26,235 nucleotides of DNA from Syntrophaceae bacterium UBA1163 (GCA_002311635.1 DBZJ01000121.1:1-26235), one strand, 5' to 3'. Counted from the first letter of the stretch, positions 8,797-16,988 are shown. Made by a program: numbers and translations. Notes: a model not told the origin generated them from the sequence alone.

Positions 8797-8867
8797 GTTA
8801 TGAATTATAAGTTGAGAGTTATGAGTTTAGAGTTACAGATCATGAATCACGAGTCACGGATCACGAC
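8797..8867 (+). repeat. Low-complexity word repeat between polA and the DUF4124 gene
   Basis: The tract contains GAGTTATGAATTA, GAGAGTTATGAGTTTAG and then ATCACGAGTCACGGATCACG. It is the second copy of the composite repeat that follows hemB at 2994-3100, with both word families in the same order. It has no coding potential here, unlike the copy at 3026-3100. Confidence 0.65.
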
Positions 8868-8903
8868 ATGAGTTATGCTTCGAGCTGTATAAGGAGGACG
8901 GTG

Positions 8904-9482
8904 ATGAAACAGGTAGGCTTGATCATCTTACTAGGGTTGATACTCTTCTCTTTTTCGGCCTTTGGCCAAGGGATTTACAAATGGGTGGATGAGAACGGCA
9001 CGGCCCACTTCACAGATGACCTGAGTCTGGTTCCGGAAAGATATCAAGACCAGATCCGCGAGAAAAAACCTCAAGGGAAACCGGCTCCGCCGTCCATTGA
9101 ATCCCCTGGTAGTGTCGGGAAGGAGAAGGAAATCGAGTCAGCCCCTGAATCAGCTTCTGAACAGAAAGACCTCTTAGGCCGTGGTGAAGAATGGTGGAGG
9201 GCAACAGCGAATGAATGGAATAAGAAATTTGTGACGGCCCGGGCAAATTATGAAGACGCTTACAATAAATGGAAGGCGAAGGAGCAAGAGCTGCAGGCCT
9301 CGCAATTCAAACCCGATAGCGTGAAGAGAAAATTGAAGGCGGAAGCCAAAACCCTTGAAGAAAACGTAAAGGATTGGGAGAAACAGATGGAAGAGGCGAA
9401 GGACATGCTCGACAATGTTCTTCCGAAACAAGCCATTGATGCTCACGCGAACCCGAAATGGCTCAACATCGAGGAGCCCTAA
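8904..9482 (+). CDS. Secreted DUF4124-domain protein
   Basis: The ATG at 8904 has an ideal AAGGAGG seven bases upstream, so I take it instead of an earlier in-frame ATG at 8868 that lies at the edge of the repeat; length 192 residues. Residues 1-20 are a Sec signal peptide (LIILLGLILFSFSAFG). Residues 23-60 are a DUF4124 domain, with the hallmark IYKWVDENGTAHFTDD, a small envelope domain of unknown function common in proteobacteria. A proline-rich linker follows, and residues about 95-180 are charged and helical, probably coiled coil (KWKAKEQELQASQFKP). The product is expected in the periplasm. It converges with radA, 35 bases apart, with no obvious terminator between. Its partner is unknown. 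Confidence 0.88.
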   Translation: MKQVGLIILLGLILFSFSAFGQGIYKWVDENGTAHFTDDLSLVPERYQDQIREKKPQGKPAPPSIESPGSVGKEKEIESAPESASEQKDLLGRGEEWWRATANEWNKKFVTARANYEDAYNKWKAKEQELQASQFKPDSVKRKLKAEAKTLEENVKDWEKQMEEAKDMLDNVLPKQAIDAHANPKWLNIEEP

Positions 9483-9517
9483 GGGACGCAGACGGCAGGC
9501 TGCTGAACGATCCTTTC

Positions 9518-10885
9518 CTATTTAAATAGTATTTTCATCGCTTCCTGAATGGAGTTGACCCCGATCAGCTCGATCCCCTTTGCCCCTCTGATCTTTTCCT
9601 GATTCTGTCTCGGCAAAAGGCATCGTTTGAACCCCAGCCTTGATGCTTCTTTTACTCTGACCTCTGATTGGCTGACGCCTCTAACCTCTCCTCCCAGCCC
9701 CACTTCTCCGAAGATCACCGTCTCGGGATCAACCACCTTGTCCTTGAAATTTGAGGCAATAGCGGCAATCACTCCCAAATCAGCGGCTGGCTCCTCCACT
9801 CTCATGCCGCCAGCGATATTGAGAAAGATATCCTGACTATTCAGATGGAGTCCCAGTCTTTTCTCCATCACGGCGACCAGGAGTGAAACACGGTTGGCAT
9901 CCACTCCCTCGGCTGTTCTTCGTGGAAAACCGAAGCTCGTGGGGACGACCAAGGCCTGAAGCTCAATCAAGATGGGTCTTGAACCTTCCAGGCTCGGCAT
10001 GACAACGGAGCCGGAGGTGGGCTGGGTCCGTTCGGAAAGGAAGAATTCAGAGGGGCTGACCACTTCCACCAACCCCGAATCCTTCATCTCAAAAACCCCA
10101 ATCTCATTGGTGGAACCGAAGCGATTCTTGACCGCCCTCAAGATTCGGAAGGCGTGAGTGGCCTCCCCCTCGATGTAAAGAACGGTATCGACCATGTGCT
10201 CTAAGACTTTTGGCCCTGCAATAAAACCCTCCTTGGTGACATGGCCGATAAGAAAGATAGGAATGGAAAGATGCTTCGCCAGATAGAGCAACCGGCCCGA
10301 CGCCTCCCTGACCTGACTGATCGATCCGGGGGTCGAAGGAAGCTCGGAGGAATAAATGGTCTGAATGGAGTCGACCACCACCGTCGAAGGTCTGAGCGCC
10401 TGGGTATCCTGGAGAATTTTTTCTAAGGAGGTCTCTGAGACCACGAAGAGGTGTTCTGAAGAAAGGCCTAATCGGTCTGCCCGCATCTTGGTTTGCTGGA
10501 GGGACTCTTCTCCGGAGACGTAAAGGACTTTTTTCCCCTTTGACGCTAAGCGGTTCATCACCTGCAGGAGAAGGGTCGACTTGCCGATACCTGGATCGCC
10601 TCCGACCAAAATCACCGACCCGAAAACAATCCCTCCTCCCAAGACCCGGTCAAATTCTTCGATCCCGCTCTGAAACCTTCCTCTCTCTTCACCCATGATT
10701 TCGGTGAGAGGAGTCGGAACGGCCTCTCTCTCAAAACCGAGGAGGTCTCGTTCGGGAGCTTTTTCCTCAACAACCCGCTCTTCAACAAACGTATTCCATT
10801 CCTGACATCCCGGACACCTTCCCAGCCATTTTGGAGCCTGGTATCCGCAGGACTGACAGACAAAATGGGTTTTGGCTTTGGTCAT
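9518..10885 (-). CDS. radA: DNA repair protein RadA
   Basis: RadA is a RecA-like ATPase that drives branch migration of recombination intermediates. I start it at MTKAKTHFVC (455 residues); a longer frame to 10969 has an atypical N terminus and would extend beyond the conserved zinc finger. Domains in order: C4 zinc finger (C10, C13, C24, C27), RecA-like core with Walker A GGDPGIGKST (95-104), the RadA signature KNRFG (253-257), then a Lon-protease-like C-terminal domain (about 280-455) with no reason to expect protease activity in this family. Length is normal. It is the only minus-strand gene between 2022 and 22342; the toxin-antitoxin promoter diverges from it across about 110 bases. Confidence 0.96.
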   Translation of the reverse strand: MTKAKTHFVCQSCGYQAPKWLGRCPGCQEWNTFVEERVVEEKAPERDLLGFEREAVPTPLTEIMGEERGRFQSGIEEFDRVLGGGIVFGSVILVGGDPGIGKSTLLLQVMNRLASKGKKVLYVSGEESLQQTKMRADRLGLSSEHLFVVSETSLEKILQDTQALRPSTVVVDSIQTIYSSELPSTPGSISQVREASGRLLYLAKHLSIPIFLIGHVTKEGFIAGPKVLEHMVDTVLYIEGEATHAFRILRAVKNRFGSTNEIGVFEMKDSGLVEVVSPSEFFLSERTQPTSGSVVMPSLEGSRPILIELQALVVPTSFGFPRRTAEGVDANRVSLLVAVMEKRLGLHLNSQDIFLNIAGGMRVEEPAADLGVIAAIASNFKDKVVDPETVIFGEVGLGGEVRGVSQSEVRVKEASRLGFKRCLLPRQNQEKIRGAKGIELIGVNSIQEAMKILFK

Positions 10886-10991
10886 AAGCTGAAACTCTTT
10901 CGTCCAGGGAAATAAGAATATGCCTGCATCATAGCAATTTTGAAAAGATAGATCAACATTGACCCGCACGGTGTTGCCCTTTCTTCTGTCC

Positions 10992-11046
10992 TTGACTTCC
11001 TTGGACTAAATTTGTACAATTTGTTCAGATTGTATCAATTCAAGGA
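10992..11046 (+). promoter_or_regulatory. Sigma70-type promoter with overlapping inverted repeat before the antitoxin gene
   Basis: TTGACT (10992-10997) and TACAAT (11015-11020) are separated by 17 bases, a near-consensus sigma70 promoter. The -10 hexamer TACAAT is repeated inverted as ATTGTA (11029-11034) after 8 bases, forming an operator-like palindrome over the start of transcription. Phd/YefM antitoxins usually repress their own operon by binding such palindromes, so autoregulation is likely. The ribosome binding site AAGGAG (11042-11047) follows. Confidence 0.65.
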
Positions 11047-11053
11047 GTGTTCT

Positions 11054-11326
11054 ATGAAAAACATCGTTTCCATCAGCAATGCAAGGAAGGATCTTCCAAA
11101 AATGATTAGAGAAATACAGAAAAATCCTGAAGCCGTTTTCAAAATTACAGTTCGTAATGAAACCATCGCTGAGATTCGTTCGGCCAGGACGATGGTACAA
11201 CCAGGAGAGGCCGTTCAGAAGTTGGTTCATCTTAGGCAAAAGCTGTCTTTTCCTATCAAGGGAAAATCCAAAGAGCCGATTTCTAAAAGAGTGAATGACT
11301 ATCTTTATTCTCAAGGAAATCGATGA
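11054..11326 (+). CDS. Phd/YefM-type antitoxin
   Basis: A 90-residue protein starting at the ATG eight bases after AAGGAG. The N terminus (IVSISNARKDLPKMIREIQ) fits the Phd/YefM fold, where S-x-A-R-x-x-L-x-x-x-I begins the DNA-binding dimer domain; NETIAEI corresponds to the usual second strand. The C-terminal 40 residues are basic and probably the toxin-binding part. The stop codon overlaps the toxin ATG by four bases (ATGA), the usual translational coupling of these pairs. Base composition looks more AT-rich than in radA and rsmG, consistent with later acquisition. Confidence in the family is good but the sequence is divergent. Confidence 0.78.
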   Translation: MKNIVSISNARKDLPKMIREIQKNPEAVFKITVRNETIAEIRSARTMVQPGEAVQKLVHLRQKLSFPIKGKSKEPISKRVNDYLYSQGNR

Positions 11327-11745
11327 TAGAATTTCCACACCATCGAGCGTTCTGCGATACTTCGTTTTTCTTCGCCTCCCTCTATCCCAAGGATGTCAAC
11401 TACGAGCGAGCAGGCGAAATTTTAAGAGAAGCGTTGGATCAGAAGATCTTTCTCTTGACCACATGGGATATCATCAGTGAGACAGCCACCCTTCTGCTCT
11501 ATCGCTTTAACTCAAAGGCAGCTATTCGGTTCCTCGACGAGATGAAACCGGTTCTCAATGTCATTTACTATGATGACTCCGTTCGCGAAGAGGCTGAGCA
11601 GATCTTTCGTCTCTTCAGTAAAGATAAAAGGCTCTCTTTTTGTGATGCCATCTCTTATGTGGTTGCAAAGACCGTTCTTGAGGATATCGTCTGCCTGAGT
11701 TTTGATGAAGATTTCTCCCAGCTTGGCCTCACTGTGATCAGTTGA
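11323..11745 (+). CDS. PIN-domain toxin (VapC-like ribonuclease)
   Basis: PIN-domain toxins are magnesium-dependent RNases that cleave tRNA or rRNA when their antitoxin is lost. This 140-residue protein has the four expected acidic positions: D12 (FCDTSFFFA), E53 (ISETATLL), D108 (SFCDAISY) and D128 or D130 (SFDEDF). Length and motif spacing fit VapC. The gene starts inside the antitoxin stop codon. The pairing of a PIN toxin with a Phd/YefM-type antitoxin occurs in known VapBC-like modules. The start of rsmG follows immediately, so transcription probably runs on into the housekeeping genes. Confidence 0.85.
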   Translation: MIEFPHHRAFCDTSFFFASLYPKDVNYERAGEILREALDQKIFLLTTWDIISETATLLLYRFNSKAAIRFLDEMKPVLNVIYYDDSVREEAEQIFRLFSKDKRLSFCDAISYVVAKTVLEDIVCLSFDEDFSQLGLTVIS

Positions 11746-11746
11746 T

Positions 11747-12412
11747 GTGGAAAAATTGGAGATCGAAAACAAAAACCTCCTGATCGAAGGGGCAAAGGCT
11801 TTTGGAGTTTATTTGGATGAAGAAGCGATAAAGGCTTTCGACATCTACCTGAAGGAACTCCTCAAGTGGAATCAAAAAATCAATCTCACTGCTATCCGAT
11901 CAGAGAAAGGGATTGTCCTAAAACATTTTCTCGATTCCCTCTCTGTCAAACCTTATCTCCCTGAAGATTCCTCCGCCCTGGACATCGGGTCAGGAGCAGG
12001 CTTCCCCGGGATTCCCTTAAAAATCGCTCGACCCGCCCATCAGATGACCCTGATGGACTCCGTTCGCAAGAAAGTGGATTTCCAAAGGCATGTCATTCGA
12101 ATGCTCGGCCTCAGAGGGACGGAAGTGATCCATGGCCGCGCTCAAGACAGGGAAATCGTGCAAAATCTGGGAGGACGATTCGATATCACCCTCTCAAGAG
12201 CCTTCTCCGATCTTCGAACCTTTCTCGTCCTGAGTTTCCCTTTCTTGACAGGAGGAGGAACAGCCATCGCCATGAAAGGGGAAACCGACGATAAGGAAAT
12301 AGGGCTTCTTGCCGAGGCGGAGGAAGCCGCATACCGATTGAAGAGAACCATTAAGCTTGCCCTTCCTTTCGGGCATTTCAAAAGAACAATTCTTCTGTTT
12401 GAAAAGATATGA
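11747..12412 (+). CDS. rsmG: 16S rRNA (guanine527-N7)-methyltransferase RsmG (GidB)
   Basis: This cytosolic enzyme methylates G527 of 16S rRNA, in the streptomycin-binding region. The 221 residues show the family pattern: WNQKINLTAI (41-50), the SAM-binding loop DIGSGAGFPGIPL (79-91), LMDSVRKKVDFQ, and GRAQD. The start is probably the GTG at 11747, one base after the toxin stop; a TTG nine bases later is possible, and neither has a good ribosome binding site, so translational coupling to the toxin gene is likely. The usual neighbour mnmG (gidA) is absent and the toxin-antitoxin pair takes its place. parA and parB follow, as near many replication origins. Confidence 0.95.
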   Translation: MEKLEIENKNLLIEGAKAFGVYLDEEAIKAFDIYLKELLKWNQKINLTAIRSEKGIVLKHFLDSLSVKPYLPEDSSALDIGSGAGFPGIPLKIARPAHQMTLMDSVRKKVDFQRHVIRMLGLRGTEVIHGRAQDREIVQNLGGRFDITLSRAFSDLRTFLVLSFPFLTGGGTAIAMKGETDDKEIGLLAEAEEAAYRLKRTIKLALPFGHFKRTILLFEKI

Positions 12413-12422
12413 AAGCGCAACT

Positions 12423-12457
12423 TTGTCTTTCCATCCGTCCCTTTTTTATGCTATATA
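12423..12457 (+). promoter_or_regulatory. Possible promoter for parAB
   Basis: In the 107-base gap between rsmG and parA, TTGTCT (12423-12428) is followed after 18 bases by TATGCT (12447-12452), which overlaps TATATAG. This resembles a moderate sigma70 promoter. No parS-like palindrome is seen in the gap. Confidence 0.3.
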
Positions 12458-12519
12458 GAGTCTGATTTGAGACACCGGAAGAACGGGACAGCGGAATTCC
12501 GTCATCCTGCAGGATTCTT

Positions 12520-13296
12520 ATGGCAAGGGTTATCTGTATCGCCAATCAAAAAGGGGGAGTGGGCAAAACGACAACGGCGGTCAACCTTTCCGCCTCCATC
12601 GCCGCCGCAGAGAAAAAAGTTCTCCTCATCGACATTGACCCTCAGGGAAATTCAACGAGCGGTGTCGGTTTAAACAAGGACGGGATCGACGGGACCATCT
12701 ATCAGGCGTTGCTTCATGGTTCGGGTATAAAGGGAATGATCCAGAAGACCTCCCTCGCCTGTTTGGACGTGGTCATTTCCAATACGGATTTAATCGGCGC
12801 AGAAGTGGAGTTAATCCAGGAAAAGGACCGTGAGAAAAGGTTGGGAAAATTGATCAAAGAGGTCGAAGCCGAATACGATTATATCTTTATCGATTGCCCG
12901 CCATCGTTGGGCCTGCTGACCATCAACTCTCTGACCGCTGCCCACTCCGTCATCATTCCTCTGCAGTGCGAATACTATGCCCTGGAAGGGCTCGGCCAGC
13001 TTCTCAAGACGATACGGTTGATCAAACAGTCCCTCAATCCAAAATTGGAGATCGAAGGAATTTTGCTCACGATGTTTGACAGCCGGAATAACCTCTCCCA
13101 CCAGGTTGCCGAAGAAGTGAAAAATCACTTCAAAGATAAGGTATTCAGGACCGTCATCCCACGAAATATCCGGCTGAGCGAAGCTCCCAGTTATGGGAAG
13201 CCTGTCCTCTTATACGATATCCATTCGAAGGGTGCGGAAAGTTATTTGAACCTGGCTCGGGAAATCATGATGGACGGAAAGATCAATGGCGGCTAA
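12520..13296 (+). CDS. parA: Chromosome-partitioning ATPase ParA (Soj)
   Basis: ParA forms ATP-dependent dimers on the nucleoid and, with ParB and parS sites, segregates the replicated origin region. The 258 residues carry the deviant Walker A motif KGGVGKTT (11-18), with the signature lysine K11, and A' motif DIDPQGN (38-44). The Walker B region is [10 protein letters not shown]. There is no N-terminal helix-turn-helix, so it is the short chromosomal Soj type and not a plasmid P1-type ParA. The ribosome binding site is weak. It overlaps parB by 11 bases. The position after rsmG is the normal chromosomal arrangement. Confidence 0.96.
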   Translation: MARVICIANQKGGVGKTTTAVNLSASIAAAEKKVLLIDIDPQGNSTSGVGLNKDGIDGTIYQALLHGSGIKGMIQKTSLACLDVVISNTDLIGAEVELIQEKDREKRLGKLIKEVEAEYDYIFIDCPPSLGLLTINSLTAAHSVIIPLQCEYYALEGLGQLLKTIRLIKQSLNPKLEIEGILLTMFDSRNNLSHQVAEEVKNHFKDKVFRTVIPRNIRLSEAPSYGKPVLLYDIHSKGAESYLNLAREIMMDGKINGG

Positions 13297-14152
13297 AAGA
13301 ATGGCTTTGGGAAAGGGTCTGGGAGCGCTTCTCCCGGAATTTGGACAGGCCGAATCAAGGGCGCTCCTCTATTGTGGCATTGAAGAGATCCTCCCAAATC
13401 GATCCCAGCCTCGAAAACATTTTGACGAGTCGAAAATTGAGGAACTGGCAGCCTCCATCAAAGAGAAAGGGGTTCTGGAGCCTCTCATCGTCCGGAGGAC
13501 GGATCAGGGTTATGAACTCATCGTTGGCGAACGCCGCTGGCGAGCGGCTCAAAAGGCAGGGCTTAAAGAAGTTCCCGTGTTGGTAAAAAAGGTCGAAGGG
13601 AGGGAGGCACTGGAGATCTCCCTCATCGAAAACCTTCAGAGGGAGGACCTGAACCCGATCGAGGCCGCTGAGGCTTTCAAACGCCTGTTAGAAGAGTTCA
13701 ACATCAGCCAGGAGGATCTGAGCAAACGGATGGGCAAGGATCGAACGACCATCACGAATACCCTCCGGCTCTTAAAGCTCCCGCCGGAAGTGAGAGATCA
13801 ACTCCTGCAGAATCGCATCACTTCCGGACACGCTAGGGCGATCCTCAGCCTCGAGAGCAAAGAGAAACAGAAGGAGCTCTGTGCCCTGATTGTGAAGAAG
13901 GGCCTTTCGGTGAGAGAGGCTGAAGCCATTGCGAAGCGATGGTCTGAAAAACCCGGAAAGCGACCCGTCTCTCCGCTCAAGAAAAGGGATGACACGGAAA
14001 GCCAGCTGAGTAGCTTGAAGGACTCCCTGAGGAAATATTTGGGCACAAAAGTCCATATCGCCCCAAAAGGTAAGAGAGGAAAGATAGAGATTGAATACTA
14101 TTCCCACGAAGATTTGGAAAGGATTGTGGAAGCCATTCTAAAAAACGCATAG
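13286..14152 (+). CDS. parB: Chromosome-partitioning protein ParB (Spo0J)
   Basis: ParB is a CTP-dependent DNA clamp that loads at parS sites and stimulates ParA. The 288 residues have the usual order: an N-terminal basic tail with GLGALLP (11-17, the ParA-contacting region), the CTP-binding domain with GERRWRA (81-87) and [10 protein letters not shown] (114-123), a helix-turn-helix (about 139-162, [20 protein letters not shown]) and a C-terminal dimerisation part. Start overlaps parA. I searched by eye for the parS consensus (GTTTCAC-GTGAAAC) and found none in the window. The gene is followed by a low-complexity spacer and the bactofilin gene. Confidence 0.96.
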   Translation: MAAKRMALGKGLGALLPEFGQAESRALLYCGIEEILPNRSQPRKHFDESKIEELAASIKEKGVLEPLIVRRTDQGYELIVGERRWRAAQKAGLKEVPVLVKKVEGREALEISLIENLQREDLNPIEAAEAFKRLLEEFNISQEDLSKRMGKDRTTITNTLRLLKLPPEVRDQLLQNRITSGHARAILSLESKEKQKELCALIVKKGLSVREAEAIAKRWSEKPGKRPVSPLKKRDDTESQLSSLKDSLRKYLGTKVHIAPKGKRGKIEIEYYSHEDLERIVEAILKNA

Positions 14153-14246
14153 GGCATAGTGCATGGGGCAAAGTGTAAGACCTATTGCTTCCGGGAAATC
14201 TTTCTGCGATGTGCTAAGCGCTGTGCGTTAATGAAAGGAGCGAACC

Positions 14247-14693
14247 ATGTCAGGAGGAAAATCAATGTTCTCTAAAAGCAGTGGTGGTTCCACCCCTCCA
14301 CCCACCTCGGAGGAAATCAGTGCTTATCTTGGAAAAGAAACGGTCTTCGAGGGGAAGATGACCTTTGAAGGCGTATTTCGTCTGGATGGGAAATTTGAAG
14401 GGGAGATTTTCGAAAGCGGAACATTAGTCGTCGGAGAAACAGCCGTCGTCAAAGGGAAAATTACGCTCAACACGATCGTCATTAATGGCCTGATCGAAGG
14501 GGATATTTGCGCTAAGGGCCGTGTGGAAATCCACTCCACAGGAAAGGTCTACGGAACCCTGCTGACCCCAATCCTTGTCATTAATGAGGGTGGAATTTTC
14601 GAAGGTAACTGTAAGATGAAGGGTTCTCCTGATAAGAAGGAGGAGAGCGCTGGGTTTCCCTCCCAGAAGACAGACGACCCATTATCTACCTGA
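14247..14693 (+). CDS. Bactofilin-family cytoskeletal protein
   Basis: Bactofilins polymerise spontaneously into membrane-associated filaments and position cell-wall enzymes, or ParABS components in Myxococcus. The 148-residue protein has a short flexible N terminus rich in serine and proline, a central right-handed beta-helix of repeats (about 29-125) with regularly spaced glycine and hydrophobic residues (FEGKMTFEGVFRLDGKFEG), and a charged disordered tail. This is the DUF583/PF04519 pattern. The ATG follows AAAGGAG. It sits between parB and the atp operon, an order known from deltaproteobacteria, so a role in origin positioning is plausible by analogy with BacP but not shown here. Confidence 0.92.
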   Translation: MSGGKSMFSKSSGGSTPPPTSEEISAYLGKETVFEGKMTFEGVFRLDGKFEGEIFESGTLVVGETAVVKGKITLNTIVINGLIEGDICAKGRVEIHSTGKVYGTLLTPILVINEGGIFEGNCKMKGSPDKKEESAGFPSQKTDDPLST

Positions 14694-14714
14694 AATTACT
14701 AAATAAAAAAATTA

Positions 14715-14745
14715 TTGACAACGTATTCGGTATATGTTAATTAAT
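14715..14745 (+). promoter_or_regulatory. Possible promoter of the ATP synthase operon
   Basis: A perfect -35 hexamer TTGACA (14715-14720) lies in the AT-rich gap after the bactofilin gene. The best -10 candidates 16-17 bases downstream (TTAATT around 14737-14743) are poor matches. It is the only good -35 between bactofilin and the first atp gene. Confidence 0.4.
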
Positions 14746-14827
14746 TCACAATTTATCGCTCTTTGAATATTGATCGCCGATTTCAGTAGGGTGCTCTCGG
14801 TTAATAGAGCGGCCTTCGTCTTTGTAA

Positions 14828-15100
14828 TTGCTCTTGGAGGTTCATCTGAAGAGCTGGGTAAAGCCACTTCAATTCCTACTCACAGTAGGTTGGTATGTGG
14901 CCTTGAGTTTGATTATCCCAGTAGCGATCGGTTATTGGCTCGATCGGCCTGCGGTGCTTGATAAGCACCCTTTATTTACTTTCATCGGTCTTGGCGTTGG
15001 GACGGTCATTGCATTCTTCGGTCTATTCCGTATGCTTATTAGGTATCAGGCTGAGCAGGAAAAACAAGATATAGAGAATAAAAATGGAAAAGGGAAGTAG
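14828..15100 (+). CDS. atpI: AtpI/AtpZ-like ATP synthase accessory membrane protein
   Basis: A small protein (up to 90 residues) with two transmembrane helices (about 13-38 and 47-69) separated by a short loop and followed by a charged tail. Such proteins sit first in many atp operons and assist assembly of the c ring or magnesium supply. The start is unusual: there is no ATG. The frame opens with TTG at 14828 and 14834, but the only good ribosome binding site, GGAGG (14836-14840), is five bases before a CTG at 14846, which would give 84 residues beginning LKSWVKPLQF. The gene overlaps atpB by 17 bases. Function is assigned from size, topology and position. Confidence 0.78.
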   Translation: MLLEVHLKSWVKPLQFLLTVGWYVALSLIIPVAIGYWLDRPAVLDKHPLFTFIGLGVGTVIAFFGLFRMLIRYQAEQEKQDIENKNGKGK

Positions 15101-16031
15101 CCGCTCCAAGATTCTAATTTTCTTTTTCATTCCCGTTTTAGTCCTCTTCGGCGTTGGCCTGGTCTTCGGCCCCCTTGGCTCCAGTTTCTTGGGCAGGACC
15201 CCCCCGAGCATCTTCCAGGTTCCTCGGCCGACGGTTGAGCTTCCTGCGGAGCCAGTTTTTCATGTCAGCCACTTCTCCATTACGAACACACTCCTTGCTT
15301 CATGGCTTACGATCCTCGTGCTGGCCGTCTTGTTCTTTGTCCTCACCCGCAAGATGAAACTGATTCCGGGCAGGCGGCAAGCGGCGGCCGAGGCCATCGT
15401 CGAAGGATTGTTGAACTTTGTCAAGAGTGTCGCCGGTGAAAAACATGCTCGGATGATCTTTCCCGGAGTTGCTGTGATCTTCATCTATGTCATCGCTAAT
15501 GCGTATTTAGGTCTCTTGCCTTTTTTCGGCTCCGTGGGGGTGATTGAGCACGGTGGCAAGTTTGCCCCCCTCTTCCGGGCGGCGAACACAGACCTGAACG
15601 TACCTCTCTCCATCGCGATCATGTCTTTCATCTTCGTTGAATCCTGGGGAATGAGGGCCTTAGGGGTTTCTCACTACCTCGGTGAATTCATCAATGTCGG
15701 CCAGATGCTAACAGGGCTTAAAGAACTGCTGAAAGGCAAAATCGGCCAGGGGGTGATGAACGTTGCTTTCGGGTTCATCAATTTATTCGTCGGCGTCCTG
15801 GAGATATTCAGCCATCTTATCCGCATGCTCAGCTTCACCTTCCGTCTCTTCGGCAATATGACCGCCGGGGAGATATTGATCTTAGTCTCATCTTTTCTTA
15901 TTCCTCTCGCATTTTCTATCCCTTTTTACGGGTTGGAGTTGCTCATCGGTCTGATCCAAGCTCTTATCTTTTCCGGTTTGACCCTTGTCTTTGCAACGAT
16001 TGCCGTATCGCCGCATGAAGAGACAGAATAA
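15084..16031 (+). CDS. atpB: F1Fo ATP synthase subunit a
   Basis: Subunit a forms the two half-channels that bring ions to the c ring. The 315-residue protein has the essential arginine R254 in FTFRLFGNMTAGEILIL, followed by the final helices. Compared with typical a subunits of about 230-280 residues it is long: it has an added N-terminal transmembrane helix (about 10-30) with a proline-rich external segment, and an insert around 205-228 (LTGLKELLKGKIGQGV) before the helix carrying R254. The start ATG overlaps the atpI end. This form resembles a subunits I associate with Chloroflexota and some environmental lineages, which may hint at transfer, but I cannot test it. Confidence 0.94.
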   Translation: MEKGSSRSKILIFFFIPVLVLFGVGLVFGPLGSSFLGRTPPSIFQVPRPTVELPAEPVFHVSHFSITNTLLASWLTILVLAVLFFVLTRKMKLIPGRRQAAAEAIVEGLLNFVKSVAGEKHARMIFPGVAVIFIYVIANAYLGLLPFFGSVGVIEHGGKFAPLFRAANTDLNVPLSIAIMSFIFVESWGMRALGVSHYLGEFINVGQMLTGLKELLKGKIGQGVMNVAFGFINLFVGVLEIFSHLIRMLSFTFRLFGNMTAGEILILVSSFLIPLAFSIPFYGLELLIGLIQALIFSGLTLVFATIAVSPHEETE

Positions 16032-16053
16032 AAAAGGAAAGGAGGTCCTTTAA

Positions 16054-16287
<234 letters not shown>

Positions 16288-16299
16288 GGAGGTATAACC

Positions 16300-16407
16300 A
16301 TGGGAGAGGGCGGATTACCTGCGAGTTTAGCAGCGATTATCATTGCCATCATCATAGCAGTTTTTTCTATCGCCGGATTGGCTATGTTTTTGGTCCTGCG
16401 GGCTTAA
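16300..16407 (+). CDS. Small single-helix membrane protein in the ATP synthase operon
   Basis: A 35-residue frame from ATG to TAA, with AAGGAGGT (16286-16293) seven bases upstream, one of the best ribosome binding sites in the window. The peptide starts MGEGGLPASLAA, continues as one transmembrane helix (about residues 10-32, rich in isoleucine and alanine) and ends in LRA. It lies between the genes for c and b, which flank the rotor-stator interface, 12 bases after atpE and 52 before atpF. I do not recognise it. By position it could be an assembly factor or an accessory stator/ring subunit, like small Fo proteins found in other systems; that is inference. Strong translation signals and a clean helix favour a real gene. 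Confidence 0.7.
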   Translation: MGEGGLPASLAAIIIAIIIAVFSIAGLAMFLVLRA

Positions 16408-16459
16408 CATTCCGGGGAAGAGATCTCTTCGCTGTGGATGAATCATCAAAGGGGGTAAA

Positions 16460-16969
16460 ATGGGAGGCTTCGCCAGTCTGGGGATTAACTTGCCTCTGTT
16501 GGTCGTTTTTGTCGTTAACTTCATCATCCTTTTTGTTCTGTTGCGGCTTTTCTTGTTCAAGCCGGTCCTGAAGATGCTTGACGAAAGGGCGGCGAGAACA
16601 AGGGAAGCGATGGAACTGGCTGAGGCGACCAAGAAGGAGTTCGAGCAGGCCAGGGAGACTGTTGAAAAACAGATCGAGAAAGGGCGCCAGGAAGCGCAGG
16701 CCATCATTGCACAGGCAGTGCAGGTCGGAGAAAGACTGAAGGAAGAATCAAGACAGGAAGCGAGAAAACAGGCGCAGGCGATCGTTGACCGAACGCGAGC
16801 GGAATTAGAGGCGGAGCGAGATAAAATCCTCGGCGATCTGCGCCGGGAATTTGTTGATATCGCCATAGCGGCGGCTGAGAAGGTGATCAAAGAGACCTTG
16901 GATAAAGAGAAACATCGCAAACTGATTGAAGAGACCCTTCGGGAAAGTATCACTTTCAAGAAAAGCTGA
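16460..16969 (+). CDS. atpF: F1Fo ATP synthase subunit b
   Basis: Subunit b is the peripheral stalk that holds F1 against rotor torque. The 169 residues comprise an N-terminal transmembrane helix (about 8-32, NLPLLVVFVVNFIILFVLLRL), the conserved KPV-x-x-x-LDER start of the stalk, and a long charged coiled coil to the C terminus (EKQIEKGRQEAQAIIAQA and so on). Length is typical. Only one b-type gene is present, so the stalk is presumably a homodimer, not a b/b' pair. The ribosome binding site is AAAGGGGG. A structured 225-base spacer separates it from atpH. Confidence 0.95.
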   Translation: MGGFASLGINLPLLVVFVVNFIILFVLLRLFLFKPVLKMLDERAARTREAMELAEATKKEFEQARETVEKQIEKGRQEAQAIIAQAVQVGERLKEESRQEARKQAQAIVDRTRAELEAERDKILGDLRREFVDIAIAAAEKVIKETLDKEKHRKLIEETLRESITFKKS

Positions 16970-16988
16970 CCCTTCGATTCCGCCAAGG

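Noticed and set aside
10886..10969. 28-residue N-terminal extension of RadA
   Set aside because: Conserved RadA starts just before the zinc finger; the extension overlaps the intergenic region and has no family match.
12413..14246. parS site near parAB
   Set aside because: I looked for GTTTCAC-GTGAAAC-type palindromes around parA and parB and in the gaps and found none; they may lie outside the window.
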